A stretch of DNA of 64,000 nucleotides from Corydoras sp. C115 (lineage: Eukaryota > Chordata > Actinopteri > Siluriformes > Callichthyidae). The stretch covers positions 1,881,001 to 1,945,000 of the forward strand of contig JAFMOC010000072.1 of assembly GCA_019802505.1 (NCBI GenBank), read 5' to 3'. The notes below the pieces were generated by a model, which was not told where the DNA came from, made no database searches, and was given only the letters and a program-made list of their open reading frames with translations. Both the position numbers and the translations under genes were made by a program. Each line of letters opens with the position of its first letter. Position 1 is the first letter of the stretch. Of this stretch, positions 42,616-53,747 are shown in pieces.

Positions 42616-43507
42616 TTTTTTGTGTTAATATTCAGCAAACACATTTCTGTCATTTGGATTTGCATTGAATTAACACTTTTTAGTGTTAATTATGGCATTA
42701 ATAATCGTAATAATTCTATAATTTGGATGGTTTCTTAGACAATAATCATACCATCAAAATCTGTATTCTTTCTCATGCCTAGCCTTGACTGGATAAAGTT
42801 GGGATTATTCTTGATTTTTTTCTGCTTTCGCATATTTAATAACGTAGTAGTATTCTATACAGATTGTAAGATTAAATGTATTTAAATAATACATGTTAAA
42901 AAGTTTGCCCTGTAAAATAGCAGCACTACTCCTATGAATCATAATTTAATTCACCATTATATCCGTATTTATTGCCTTATCTTTCCCAAAAACACACCAT
43001 AGCATCAAGGCCACTGGGTTTCTAATCTTCACAGCTTGGTTCAGAAACACAAAGCAAGATTTTGAGAGCTTGTCATCGACTAAAGTGCACTTCTTGAACT
43101 CTGGATTTGAAACTGGGTCACTGTCCGCTCGAAGCTGCAGGCTACAACTTGACAACACAGCAAAGTAAAAAGCTCTGTTCATCACCGAATCCATGGTGCC
43201 ACATTCGCTTCCATTCATTTTCACTCCTCTGTTTGGTCCTGCTCCTTTGTTCCAGAGACATTGTTAATGGGTATGAGGTATAAGATAAACAGAACATAGA
43301 TATGAATGTCGTTGGTAAAATCTCATTGATTGAAGGTGTAGAACAGGATTTACTAAAGCCTAAAGAATCAGGTGTGGTTTTGACACTCAGGACCCTCCGC
43401 AGACCCCTCGAAAAGGTCCTTATCTTTCTAGCATGGCCATGAAATGGATAAACTAATCACAAACACGTTACCAAGCTAAAGATAGTAAGCGATTACATTA
43501 AGTTTAT
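42616..43507. other. Unassigned intron sequence
   Basis: No repeat identified. A 92-codon minus-strand frame at 42946-43224 has no recognised domain or flanking splice sites. Confidence 0.4.
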
Positions 43508-43523
43508 ACTGTATATATATATA

Positions 43524-43559
<36 letters not shown>

Positions 43560-43780
43560 GAACAAGTAAGATCTATTGCATAAGTCCTTGATAATTTACC
43601 TTTTGAGAAAGTTGTATAATCCTTTGTTCATCTCTGGTGTTGGTGCCATGTGTCGCATTATTTAACAGCTTTATAAAGTGCGAGCATCTCCTTTTTAACT
43701 GAAGACTAACTAATTTATCTGCTGCAGGTGTTTGTTTTAGTGATTCCAGAACATTTTTCTTAGAATTGAGCAATTATATA
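43508..43780 (-). mobile_element. Tc1-like element remnant beside a TA repeat
   Basis: After the TA repeat at 43508-43551 the plus strand reads TGCGGGAGAACAAGTAAGAT, similar to the terminus of a fish Tc1-like family. A 66-codon minus-strand frame (43573-43773) follows. The other terminus was not found. Assignment from memory of the terminus; tentative. Confidence 0.35.
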
Positions 43781-43796
43781 TTTTTCCCTGTCAAAT

Positions 43797-44119
43797 TCAT
43801 TCATTCATTCATTATCTTCGGCTCAATCCTCTAGTAGGGTGGTTCAGCATGCCCACCCAGGGGAGAACGTTTCAGGCTCAGGGCAGATACACCCAGGACA
43901 GGGCAGCAATCTATCACTAGGCCCACTCACTCACACAAACACACTCTATATAGGGAAATTTAAAGCCCTCAGTTTACCTTGAATCCAAGTTTTTGGACTG
44001 TGGGAGGAAAGCGGCGAACCCGGAGGAAACTCACGTTGACACAGGAGAACATGGAAACTATACCAGGATCCTCAGTGCTGAGAGGCGGACGTGCTAACCA
44101 CTAAGCCACAGTGCCGCCC
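43797..44119 (-). mobile_element. SINE-A copy
   Basis: Minus copy with tail CATTCATTCATTCATTATC and head GCCACAGTGCCGCCC; diverged in the body. Its 5' third belongs to the local duplication. Confidence 0.87.
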
Positions 44120-44440
44120 TGCTTTCCAACAGGTCCCAGTTTAAATGAGTTTTAAATGAGGTTCAGTCGGCTACCCTTGATTTACTACCAAATTATCAGA
44201 GATGGACCCTTGAGCAAGACCCTCAACCCTCATTGATCCAGTTATCCTGTACAGCCCACGATATGTAAACATTTGACTGTTTACATTTGACATTTGAAGG
44301 GCTGAAACTGGTAGAGCATGCAGTCAAGGTGGTTAACCAAAGGTCAGAAGATGTACTCTTATTTTAATGGACAAGAAAACGACACAGCAAAGTGATTTGA
44401 CCAACTGTCTCAAATCGTACCATGAGATAAACAGGTGTTT
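44015..44440. repeat. Local duplication, copy 2
   Basis: Counterpart of 41269-41690 (see there). The match stops right at AACAGGTGTTT, just before the exon-like segment at 44454. Confidence 0.85.
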
Positions 44441-44453
44441 CCTATTTTCACAG

Positions 44454-44615
44454 GGGAGCACGTAAGCACCCATGTATACGACTCCAGAGGCCACAGTCTA
44501 CGCCATCGGACCATTATCATGGCTAACGGCTTCTTCCAAGCTGCTGTTAAAGCAGAACAGCGGCATATGGCGCCATCCCACCAGACCGCACAGTCAAACA
44601 GCAGCGGTCAATGGG
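44454..44615 (+). other. Exon-like open segment on the plus strand
   Basis: 162 bp, GC-richer than the intron, open in one frame, starting after a good acceptor (TTTCCTATTTTCACAG) and ending before GTGAGTCACC. The phase is symmetric. Translation (GEHVSTHVYDSRGHSLRHR at the start) has no recognised domain. It is antisense to srgap3. It could be an exon of an antisense transcript, a TE remnant, or chance. Confidence 0.3.
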
Positions 44616-44639
44616 GTGAGTCACCAAAGCCTGGCTAAT

Positions 44640-45235
44640 GCCTGAATTTATTTGTGTGCGTGTGTCTGTAATTCGAGTCAGGTGTCTGCAGTTGTAGAGT
44701 CAAACGCAGGCAGATGAAACTCCTTAAGGAAATGCCTCAGTTCTGAAACAAACAGAGCAATATTCCGACATCTGTCTACCTTAAACAGATGCCCCGAGAT
44801 TTTCACAAACTACGAAAAAAGCACTGCCTCATAGAGTCATCCGTTGATTACAGAAATATACGATGCCTTTCGGACTCCGTGAAGCCACATTTTGTTATTT
44901 TACTATTTTACCAGCTAAATTTGCTTATCCTTTTGATCAGGTTCCCAAAAACATTTAGCTGACTGCATACGAATGAACATGCAAATTAGCAGATTAGGCA
45001 TCATCGCAGAAGTAATGCTGAAATCCGACATCCACTATCAAGATTCAACACAACATGCAAACTAGTATGTAAAAGCTGCACGCCAACATCTGGTACCCCA
45101 TAAAAGTCAGCAGCAGGTTTAGGTGATAAATTCAAAGCTTTTTTTTATAAGCAGTGTACAATTAATATTATTACGTTTGCTACCGCTTCTATATATACAT
45201 AAAATGTCTCTCTCTCTCTCTCTATTTACACACAC

Positions 45236-45236
<1 letters not shown>
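44640..45236. other. Unassigned intron sequence
   Basis: No recognised feature besides a short (TC)n at 45208-45222. Confidence 0.45.
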
Positions 45237-45291
<55 letters not shown>

Positions 45292-45292
45292 T
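45237..45292. repeat. (TA)n microsatellite
   Basis: About 25 TA units directly before a SINE-A tail. Confidence 0.97.
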
Positions 45293-45591
45293 ATTCATTC
45301 ATTATCTCCCGCTTTATACTCTATTCGCGGTGGGGTTCGCCCATGCCCATCCAGGGGAGAACGTCTCGGGCGCTGGGCAGAAACACCCCAGGACATACAT
45401 CCATCGCTGGGGCACACACTCACTCACACAGACACACTCTATAAGTGGGGGCAATTTTGAGAATTCAATTGACTTCATCCATGTTTTTGGACTGTGGGAC
45501 ATACATACATGGACAGTACCCAGATGGGGATTCGAACCGGGAATCCCTATGCTGTGAGGCGAACGTGTAACCACTTGTGTGTGTGCCGCCT
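45293..45591 (-). mobile_element. SINE-A copy with scattered small indels
   Basis: Body close to consensus in bases but with many one- to ten-base gains and losses (GGTGGGGTTCGCCC, AAACACCCCAGGACATACATCC, TGTGGGACATACATACATGG). This pattern differs from other copies. The head abuts a TA repeat at 45591. Confidence 0.88.
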
Positions 45592-45650
45592 ATATATATA
45601 TATATATATATGCTGTATACACACACATACATACATACATAATACATACA

Positions 45651-45682
<32 letters not shown>

Positions 45683-45698
45683 TAAAAGGGAAATTATT
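45592..45698. repeat. Compound (TA)n, (CATA)n, (TG)n microsatellite
   Basis: TA run at 45592-45611, CATA units near 45621-45650 and TG units at 45656-45681. Confidence 0.9.
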
Positions 45699-45817
45699 CA
45701 TTATCTTCCACATAATCCTCTACTAGGGTCATTCCCCATGCCCATTCAGGGAAGAAGGTTTTGGGCACTGGGTAAATACATGCAGGACAGGGCACCAATC
45801 TATTCTGGAAACACACC

Positions 45818-45856
<39 letters not shown>

Positions 45857-46034
45857 ACTATATGGGGCAATTTGGAGCAGCCAATTCACCTTCAATCTAT
45901 GTTTTTGGACTATGGGCGGAAACCGGATACGCCACACGGACAGGGGAGAGCATTGAAACCCAGATCAGGATTCAAACCTGGATCTCCAGCGCTGAGAGTC
46001 AAATGTGCTAACCACTAAACCACCATGCTGCCCA
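45699..46034 (-). mobile_element. SINE-A copy, GAGCAGCC subfamily
   Basis: Tail TTCATTATCTTCCAC, an embedded (CA)n, TTTGGAGCAGCCAATTC, head CCACCATGCTGCCC. Old copy. Confidence 0.85.
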
Positions 46035-46049
46035 AGTCGGGGTGGAGCA

Positions 46050-46210
46050 TTCATGAAAATTCATTTCGATATTGACTCTTCAAGCCAATGATTAGTTCAT
46101 TTTCAATACTTGAAAATTCCCCACAATTCGATTTGATAAACCATAAACTCATTACTCGATTCTCTTGGGGACGCATCGATGCATCGAATCGCTGGTTGTC
46201 TAATCGATGC
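46050..46210. mobile_element. hAT-like terminus fragment
   Basis: GATGCATCGAATCGCTGG, TAATCGATGCATCC and ATTCGATTTGAT motifs resemble the GCATCGAT-rich ends of a fish hAT family. Short and uncertain. Confidence 0.3.
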
Positions 46211-46535
46211 ATCCGTTCAACTCAATTAATACTTACAACCTAAGCCAAAGTATTAATTATTTATTCATAATTAAACCTGCAGATCCTGATCAGTTTCGCA
46301 AACACACACAATTTCATATCACTAATTCATTCACCAGCATCTAATTGGACTGTTGAAGCAAACTGGAGCTCCCAGGGGAAACCAGTGCAGCAAACGCCAC
46401 ACAGTTTATGCTTGCATATACAAAAACTCACTAACACACTTACATGCACGCACGTTCATGTGTGCATTTGTGAACCTCAATGTTAAATACTTACATTTAA
46501 GTTAGATTTTTATGTTATCTGAGACACTATGAACC
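46211..46535. other. Unassigned intron sequence
   Basis: Nothing recognised. Confidence 0.4.
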
Positions 46536-46757
46536 TGGGTGCACCGTGGTGGCTTAGTGATTAGCACGCTTGACTCTCAGCGCTGGGGATCCAAGATCAA
46601 ATCTCAATCTGGGTGGTGTTTCCATGTTCTCCTCGTGTCCCAGTGGACATTCTCTGGGTTCTCCTGCTTTCTCCCACAGTCCAAAAATGATTCAAAGTGA
46701 ATTGGCTGCTCTAAATTGCTTCTATATAAATTGACCTCATATAGTGTGTATGTGTGT

Positions 46758-46792
<35 letters not shown>

Positions 46793-46916
46793 AGTGTGAG
46801 CCCAGCCATAGATTGGAAACCTATCCGGTGTATCTGCCCAGCACATGAAACATTCTGCCCCTGATGGGAATGGGAAACCTCTCCATGACCCTAGTAGAGG
46901 ATTAAGTAGAAGAAAA
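46536..46916 (+). mobile_element. SINE-A copy, old, with embedded (GA)n
   Basis: GCACCGTGGTGGCTTAGTG head, B box damaged (GATCAAATCTC), 3' end AGGATTAAGTAGAAGAAAATG. A (GA)n of about 34 bp has expanded within the former TGTG region at 46757-46790. Confidence 0.82.
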
Positions 46917-47099
46917 TGAGATGAGATAAATTATAAAGTAATAGTATAATAATAAAGTATTGTATTAAAGTTCTGTCACCAAGAAAACCAATCAAAACAG
47001 TGTTTGTGTTATATAGTTATTTTAAAATGTACAACAGTATAGAGTCATTGTCACGTTTTTCATTTTAAAATTCTCCACACATTCTCTTTTGAGGACAGG

Positions 47100-47650
47100 T
47101 CAAGCCCGCTGGCAGGCCAGTTCAGTACCCATGCCCTTTTCCTCTGCATCCATGCCTGTGTAATGTTTGCAGTATGTGGCTTTGCATTCTTGTTAAAAAA
47201 TGCATAGAGAACTCTGGAAACATGACGTCACGAAGGCTGCATATGTCACCCTAAGATCTGCATTTTTCTGCATTAATGCTGCCATTACAGAAGTGTAAAT
47301 TACTTTTGCCAAGGGCACTGACACAGCGCCTTTCCATGACAGACCCTGGCTTTGGACTAGTTGCTGATAAAAGTCTGAATGGTCCTTTTCATTTGTGATC
47401 CAGAGCACACGGCCTCCTTTTTCCCCTTATTTAACCGACCGCAGTATACATTTCCACTGTGTAATGGTTCGTCCTAGATGCCTCCAAACCCAAAAGTCCA
47501 TCCTGACAGGACCCTGGCAACAGTATGTTTTAAATGTAGTTTGGACTACTGAAGTGCTGATAAATAGTCTGAATGGAGTCCTTTTCATTTGTGATCCCCA
47601 GAATGCTGTCACAACGGCCCTCAAAATTTTAGTTCTAAAATTACTCCTGA
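47100..47650 (-). mobile_element. Unclassified interspersed element with internal repeat
   Basis: TAATGTTTGCAGTATGTGGC, CATTAATGCTGCCATTACAG and AAAGTCTGAATGGTCC look like a decayed antisense transposase-type repeat that I associate with fish genomes but cannot name. About 60 bp are repeated (47348-47405 and 47548-47605), both containing CTTTTCATTTGTGATCC. Confidence 0.35.
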
Positions 47651-47720
47651 TTCCTGAAATCCTTTAATGATATTATGCACTGTAAAGATTACACGTTTTT
47701 AAAAAAAGACCTTTTCATAA

Positions 47721-48056
47721 TTCATCCATTATCTTCCGCTTTATCCTCTATTAGTGTCGCGTGGGGTGGGGGTTCCCCATGCCCATCCAGAGGAGAACAT
47801 CTTGCGTGCTGGGCAGATACACCCAGGACAGGCCACCAATCCATCGCTGGGCACACACTCACTCACACATACACACTCTATATGGGGCAATTTGGAGAAC
47901 TCAATTGACTAAATCCATGTTATTGGACTGTGGGAGGAAACCGGAGAACCCGGAGGAAACCCACGCAGACACGGGAAAACATGGAAACTCCACCCAGATG
48001 GGGATTCGAACTTGGAATCACTTGCGCTGACAGGCAAACGTGCTAAACCACTAAGC
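47721..48056 (-). mobile_element. SINE-A copy
   Basis: Full minus copy with head truncated to ACCACTAAGC. CCCTTTTCATAATTT at the right echoes ACCTTTTCATAATTC at the left (47709-47723), a probable target-site duplication. Confidence 0.9.
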
Positions 48057-48105
48057 CCCTTTTCATAATTTCTCAGTAAATTTAATTTTTAAAAATATGG
48101 TAATC

Positions 48106-48425
48106 ATCAAGGGCTGCATGGTGGCTTACATTTACATTTAATTATTTAGCAGATGCTTTTATCCAAAGTGACTCACAGATGAGAACAACACAAGTCAGTA
48201 GTTACAGAAAAACTGCTACACTACATTATCAAACCTGATTATTATCCAATTCCACACCCCACCTTTTTTATATCAGGTGTTTGTTAAAGAGATGTGTTTT
48301 GAGTTGTTTCATAAAGATGTTAAGTGACGCCTCCTTATGGACAGAGTTGGAAAGATCGTTCCACCATTTAGCAGTGATGAACTCTACGAAGTGAGAATTA
48401 GCACCAGGGTGAGGTGTTGACATGA
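48106..48425 (-). mobile_element. L2-type LINE 3' end next to a SINE-A stub
   Basis: GGGCTGCATGGTGGCTTA is a SINE-A head fragment on the plus strand. It is followed at 48126 by antisense L2 sequence (ACATTTACATTTAATTATTT, AGCAGATGCTTTTATCC, GGAAAGATCGTTCCACCATT). Confidence 0.7.
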
Positions 48426-49014
48426 CATTATTATTTTTTTAATAAACTGATAATGAATGAATTCGGAATGTATTTTAGCCCTTAAATGCAGGAATGAATC
48501 GAGAGGCTGTGTAAGGGGCTTTATTTTAGCAATCTTCAGGAAGCCATCTACAGTAGACCCCGCAGGTTCATTAAGGGGGGTGAGTCAATACGCGCAATAA
48601 ACCAATCAGCGTGTCACTTATTATTTCTTTTGGGAGCCAGATGCAGGCTGACTTTGGCGATTCTTTTTCAGTGACCAATAATATGTGATTAACTTTTTAA
48701 CCGTTTGCAAGAAACTGGAATCCTGTTACTCAGCGATCAGTGCTTGTTTTAAAATTCGGACTAGAACCTGTCATGGAAGGCCAGTTCATTAACGATAATT
48801 TATAGATTTAACCTTGTTTTTATTGTATTGTGTTTATCATTTATAAAGCATATGAGGTTGTGCATTTTTGTGAATAAAGAGGTGTAACTGTACTCTACTT
48901 CGCATTGTGCCTAATAACATCTCTTTCCCGTGATTTATTCACAATAATGCATGCCCACTCGTACATTATTGCTTTAACATACAACACATTATTTTAAATC
49001 ATGTATCATAAATG
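48426..49014 (+). mobile_element. MITE-like repeat (family of 13975-14760)
   Basis: From about 48600: CTCAGCGATCAGTGCTTG, CGAACTAGAA-type block, GAGGTTGTGCATTTTTGTGAATAAA and GATTTATTCACAATAATGCA match 14440-14760. 48426-48600 is unassigned. Confidence 0.45.
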
Positions 49015-49366
49015 CAGCACGGTGGCTTAGTGGTTAGCACGTTCGCCTCTCAGCGCTAGGGATTCCCAGTTCGAATCCCCATCTGGGTGGAGTTTCCATG
49101 TTCTCCCCGTTTCTGCGTGGGTTTCCTCCGGGCTCTCCGGTTTCCTCCCACAGTCCAAAAACATGGATCAAGTCAATTGAATTCTCAAAATTGCCCCATA
49201 TAGAGTGTGTTTGTGTGAATGAGTGTGTGCCCAGCGCTGGATTGGCGCCCTTTCCTTGGTCTATCTGCCCAGCGCCCGAGACGTTCTCCCCTGGATGGAC
49301 ATGGGGAACCCCACCGCGACCCTAATAGAGGAAAAAGCAGGAGATAATGAATGAATGAATGAATGA
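49015..49366 (+). mobile_element. SINE-A copy, full length
   Basis: Target-site duplication ATGTATCATAAATG (49001-49014) and ATGTATTATAAATG (49367-49380), one mismatch. Confidence 0.94.
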
Positions 49367-49380
49367 ATGTATTATAAATG

Positions 49381-49690
49381 GAAATCCAGATTAATAAAAT
49401 TGAGCCAATTACCGATGAGCACTAAAAAGCTATCCTTTTACTCAGTGTTCAGCATTCACTTTAAAAACTGGACTAGGTTTCATTGCAGACAACCAGTTTT
49501 TTTTGTTTTTTTTTAAAGATTTTTCATTTAATAAACACATTCATGAATTAAACCTTTTTTTAATAGTGTGTACTCGAGGTTGTGTCAGAAAGATTGTTGT
49601 GCCTAATAACACTTTTTTTCCTGTGATTTATTCACAATAATGTACTTGTGTCTGTATGATTGTTATAGCTTTAATAGAGCTTTGCTTTAA
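49381..49690 (+). mobile_element. MITE-like repeat (family of 13975-14760)
   Basis: ACTCAGTGTTCAGCATTCAC, GTACTCGAGGTTGTGT and GTGATTTATTCACAATAATG repeat the preceding element. The SINE at 49015 lies between the two. Confidence 0.45.
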
Positions 49691-50539
49691 TAGCATAAAA
49701 ATAAAAAATAAATGTTAGTATATGGCTAGTTTTGCCAGGTGCCTTTAAAATTGTTTTTATTTTTCTAAACACTTTCAGTCCACAACCTCAAGAATTCATT
49801 CCAAATTAATGCTAAACCTACAACTATGTTTGAATGATGACTGGAGCAACTGTTAAGTGTATTTCTTATAATATTGACCTCAGTTTGAGACCTCAGTATG
49901 AATTGTGTTTTAATCTAACAGTAAGTATCATATCAGTGACTTATGCACATTATCCAGACTTCAGAGCGTAAACACAGTTCAGAGGCTGTAGTTATTATTT
50001 GCATATCTTACACCTCTTCCTTTCATGCTTTCCTACAAACATGAACAAACTCACAAGAAGGTCCGATGTGTACTATCGTTCAGCTGCAAACAGAGGGCCT
50101 GAATAAAAGAGCACAGGGTGAAATCAGGGCTTAAAAAACACCCCTTGGACTAAAGCAAAGAATGACCGAGGGGAGAAAAACAATACCTGACTGATGCAGT
50201 AATTAGAATTGCTAGACATGCTTGACATGTGCCAAGCAGGAAACCCCCCCAAAAAAACCTAAAATTAACATGCTCCATTGGTTAAGCTTTATATTTCAGG
50301 TCTAAGAACGTTACAGCAGTGGTTTAGTTCTGTACTGCTGATCCAGCCCAGCTGCAGTGATTTAGTTTGATACAGTTGGTTATATAAAGCTGCTGCAGTG
50401 CTTTATGTTCACGCTGCAGAATCAACATTACGAGACTTGTTAAAGTATGAACTGTAGCCTAAAATTGGGCAGGAAGGACAAATAAGACAAATAAATAGGG
50501 TTTTTAGGGTTTCTTGCACTATGATCACTTTAGATCACC
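49691..50539. other. Unassigned intron sequence
   Basis: About 850 bp without recognised repeats or exons. Confidence 0.45.
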
Positions 50540-51013
50540 TCCGTTTTTATTGCAAGTGTTTGTTGAAGAGTGTTTCCTGAAGATTATAAGTGACTCAGCA
50601 TTACGTATAGAGTTGGGAAGATTGTTCTACCATTTAGCACTGGTGAACAATACGAAGTGAGAATTAGCACCACAGTGAGGTGGAATCACCAAGCAATGTT
50701 CATCACTAGAACAAAGTGAACGAGTTTGAGTGTATTATGGAGATATAGTTTGAAGTTAAGAGTGGTCAGATCCAGAGATTGTCCTGTAGGCCAGAGTCAG
50801 TGCCTTGTAGTGAGTGTGAGGGATTGCATGGAGCCAATGGGGAGAGATTAGTACTGGAGGGACATGAGTTTGCTTGGGCTGGTTGAACACAAATTCGGCT
50901 GCAGAGTTTTGAATCAGCTGTAAAGGCTTGATTGTGCAAGGTGGGAGACCAGCAAGCAGTGCATTATAACAGTCGAACCAGGATAGGGAGAGGGCTTGGA
51001 CTAACAACTGAGT
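50540..51013 (-). mobile_element. L2-type LINE 3' end, diverged
   Basis: The minus strand reads LSWFDCYNALLAGLPPCTI, LQLIQNSAAEFVFNQPKQTH and PHWLHAIPHTHYKALTLAY, matching the reverse-transcriptase C-terminus at 62312-63046, followed by its antisense 3' part down to about 50540. Stops and substitutions make it a fossil. Confidence 0.85.
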
Positions 51014-51180
51014 AGCTTTGCTTAGATCTCATCTTAAATAGGTTTAAATTGCATGTACTCATTTATTCCTATTTACCTTTCCTATCATATTAGTATAACA
51101 ACTACAACTACAACTACAACTGGCTGCCAGTTTTCCTCTGGGATCAATAACCTATACTATTTATCTAATTATATATCTAT
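51014..51180. other. Unassigned intron sequence
   Basis: Short; contains an ACAACT trinucleotide-like run near 51098-51120. Confidence 0.4.
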
Positions 51181-51542
51181 CCATTCATTCATTCATTCAT
51201 TCATTCATTATCTCCCGCTTTATACTCTATTAGGGTCGCGGTGGGGTTCCCCATGCCCATCCAGGGGAGAACGTCTCAGGCGCTGGGCAGATACACCCAG
51301 GACAGGGTGCCAATCCATCGCTGGGCACACACTCACTCACACAGTCACACACTATATGGGGCAATTTGGGGAATTCAATTGACTTGATCCATGTTTTTGG
51401 ACTGTGGGAGGAAACCGGAGAACCCGGAGGAAACCCACGCAGACACGGGGAGAACATGGAAACTCCACCCAGATGGGGATTCGAACCGGGAATCCCTAGC
51501 GCTGAGAGGCGAACGTGCTAACCACTAAGCCACCGTGCCGCC
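51181..51542 (-). mobile_element. SINE-A copy, full length
   Basis: Target-site duplication ATATATCTAT at 51171-51180 and 51543-51552. Well preserved. Confidence 0.95.
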
Positions 51543-51552
51543 ATATATCTAT

Positions 51553-51954
51553 CCATATCTATTTAAATCGTTATGGTTTATGGTCTTAATTAAACCGCAA
51601 ATTTAAGTCTCTTTGTGGTAAGGATATAGACACATGAGTGTGCCCATTAGTTACATAACTAAGTACAATCAATAAGAATTAAAAACAAAGACAGAAGGAA
51701 AGGGTGTTATGAGAAAAGCTAAACTTCAAAAGATGGCTTATCAAAATGTGTGGTTGCTAGAGCATTAGTAAGTGGTTCATGTCTTAATATTTTGGCCACG
51801 TGTGGCATGAGATGGTGTCAGAATAATTTGGCCACATTTTGTGTGGGATGGTGTCATACAGTATTGCCTGCACATGGCGAGAAATGGTGTCTTAAAATCT
51901 GGACCACACGTGACGTGAGTTAACATTCTAATACTTTGACCACTTGTGGGAACG
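51553..51954. repeat. Intron sequence with short degenerate direct repeats
   Basis: Motifs such as TGGTGTCATA, TGGTGTCTTAAAAT, GGCCACGTGTGGC and TTTGGCCACATTTTG recur about every 45-60 bp between 51780 and 51960, a decayed tandem array. Confidence 0.5.
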
Positions 51955-52193
51955 TGTACTGAGGTAAAAGTTGTGGTTAAAGACCAGTCTAGCAACCTGA
52001 AAGTCCTTGGGCAAGTCACTTAACCCCAATTTCACCCTTGGTGCCATATACAGGGCTACCCACCGCCTTGAACACATGTGTTCTCAGTGTGTGTATATGT
52101 GTGTTTACAGTATGTATGTATCTCACTGCACATATGGGTTAAACGTGGAGGACAAATTCTTCTGTGTGTAAGCACTGTAGGCAAAACAGATCA
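51955..52193 (+). mobile_element. SINE-B copy
   Basis: Plus orientation: GTGGTTAAAGACCAGTCT, CTGAAAGTCCTTGGGCAAGT, CACTTAACCCCAATT, GGGTTAAACGTGGAGGAC and AAATTCTTCTGTGTGTAAGC. Confidence 0.65.
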
Positions 52194-52196
52194 CTC

Positions 52197-52310
52197 AATC
52201 ATTCATTATTTTCCGCTTACTCCTCTCCCAGGGTCATATGGTTTCCCCATGCCCACCCAGGGGAGAACGTTTTGGGCACCCAGGACAGGGTGCCAATCTA
52301 TCGCTTTATC
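52197..52310 (-). mobile_element. SINE-A 3' fragment
   Basis: CATTCATTATTTTCCGC through CAGGGTGCCAATCTATCGC. Diverged. Confidence 0.75.
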
Positions 52311-52370
52311 CTAAATCTTGTGTTTTGTTTGGTGACTGTAGCATAAAAACTGTGGGAAGAGATATAATAG

Positions 52371-52622
52371 CTTAGTGATTAGCACATTCACCTCTCCAGC
52401 TTCGAATCCCAATCTGGGTGGAGTTTCCATGTTCTCCCCGTGTCTGCGTGGGTTTCCTCCGGGTTCTCCGGTTTCCTCCCACAGCCCAAACACATGGATC
52501 AAGATAAATGTAATGATCTAAACTGCCCCATAAAGTGTGTGTTTGTGTTTGTGTGAGTGAATGTGTGCCCAGCGATTGATCAGTGCCCTGTCCTGGGTGT
52601 ATAGGCGTAACGCCCGAAATGT
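52371..52622 (+). mobile_element. SINE-A copy, trimmed at both ends
   Basis: AGCTTAGTGATTAGCAC through AACGCCCGAAATG; the last about 60 bp are missing. Confidence 0.82.
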
Positions 52623-52639
52623 TAGTGAAATGTTAAACT

Positions 52640-52890
52640 GATCGTTTTTCAATTTTTAAACAATCTGTACACTGTTGATGCTGCACGGCCATTCAAAGAT
52701 AAGTCCCCCACTTCACATTGGTCCTCCCAATGTTTCTTTCTAACTATAACAGTTTATTTTTTCTTGTCAAGGTCGCTTCGGCTTGCTCTTTGGGGCTTCG
52801 GCTTTGAAACACTGTAAAGCTGCTTTGAGACAACGCACTATTGTAAAAATCGCTATATAAATAATTCAACTTAAAACTTGAACTTGCGCT
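52640..52890 (+). mobile_element. CR1/L2-type LINE 3'UTR fragment
   Basis: AATCTGTACACTGTTGATG, TTGGTCCTCCCAATGTTTC, TTCGGCTTGCTCTTTGGGG, GTAAAGCTGCTTTGAGACAA and CGCTATATAAATAA, as in 15775-16262. Confidence 0.72.
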
Positions 52891-53394
52891 CACCTGCTTA
52901 TAAACTACAATACAACAGTATAGTGTAATCTTGGCTCTTAAAAAGGGAAAAACCATCATACTTTCTCACACACTGTGCCTTTCAACTACTCTGTATCAAA
53001 TTACCGGCGCTGAGCCGTTTTGTTAGCATTCAACGTGACGCTTCAGTGACTGCAGATGAAAATGAATACTGATCCACAACAGAATAAAGACTCGAGAACC
53101 AGATTTAATTTCTCAAATTGTTTGGAAAAACCACAGAAATAAACCATTTTGTAAACAGTCTTTGTCATGAAGAGAAAAACCGTGGATTGGACATGACGGT
53201 GCAAAAAGTAGTGTATACCATTTTTTTTTATTGTAAAGAAATTCTTATTTCATTTTTATTGCCGAAAACATGCTGTGAAATTCAGGAAACGTAGATGAGG
53301 ACTAATGCATTACTTGCATTATATAATCATTTGAAACACACAAACACATATATACATTTACATATGTATGTATATATGTTAATGTATATATGTG
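52891..53394. other. Unassigned intron sequence
   Basis: No recognised feature. Confidence 0.45.
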
Positions 53395-53439
53395 TATGTG
53401 TGTGTGTGTGTGAAGTGTATGTGTGTGTGTATATATATA

Positions 53440-53534
<95 letters not shown>

Positions 53535-53536
53535 TA
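53395..53536. repeat. Compound (TG)n-(TA)n-(CA)n microsatellite
   Basis: TG units with GAAGTGTATG at 53411, about 80 bp of TA, then CA units followed by CATACACTTC. The flanks are complementary, so the whole is a palindrome of about 130 bp. Confidence 0.96.
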
Positions 53537-53747
53537 CACTTCATAGAGTTATACAAGATTGCATTAGTATATTACTATAATACAGTATAATAGTATATAA
53601 AGCTAAAGCTTCAGGCTGAAGTCAAAAGCAATGCTTTAGTGTTTTTGATTGATTATTATTAAAGGGATAAGTTTATTTGGTAACATTTTCTATGAATCCA
53701 GTATTCACAATGCTATATATGTGCATTTATGTGCATCCATCCTTTTA

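Noticed and set aside
42946..43224. A 92-codon minus-strand frame as an srgap3 exon
   Set aside because: The translation has no srGAP similarity, is not framed by good splice sites, and would not fit the phase needed by the next exon.
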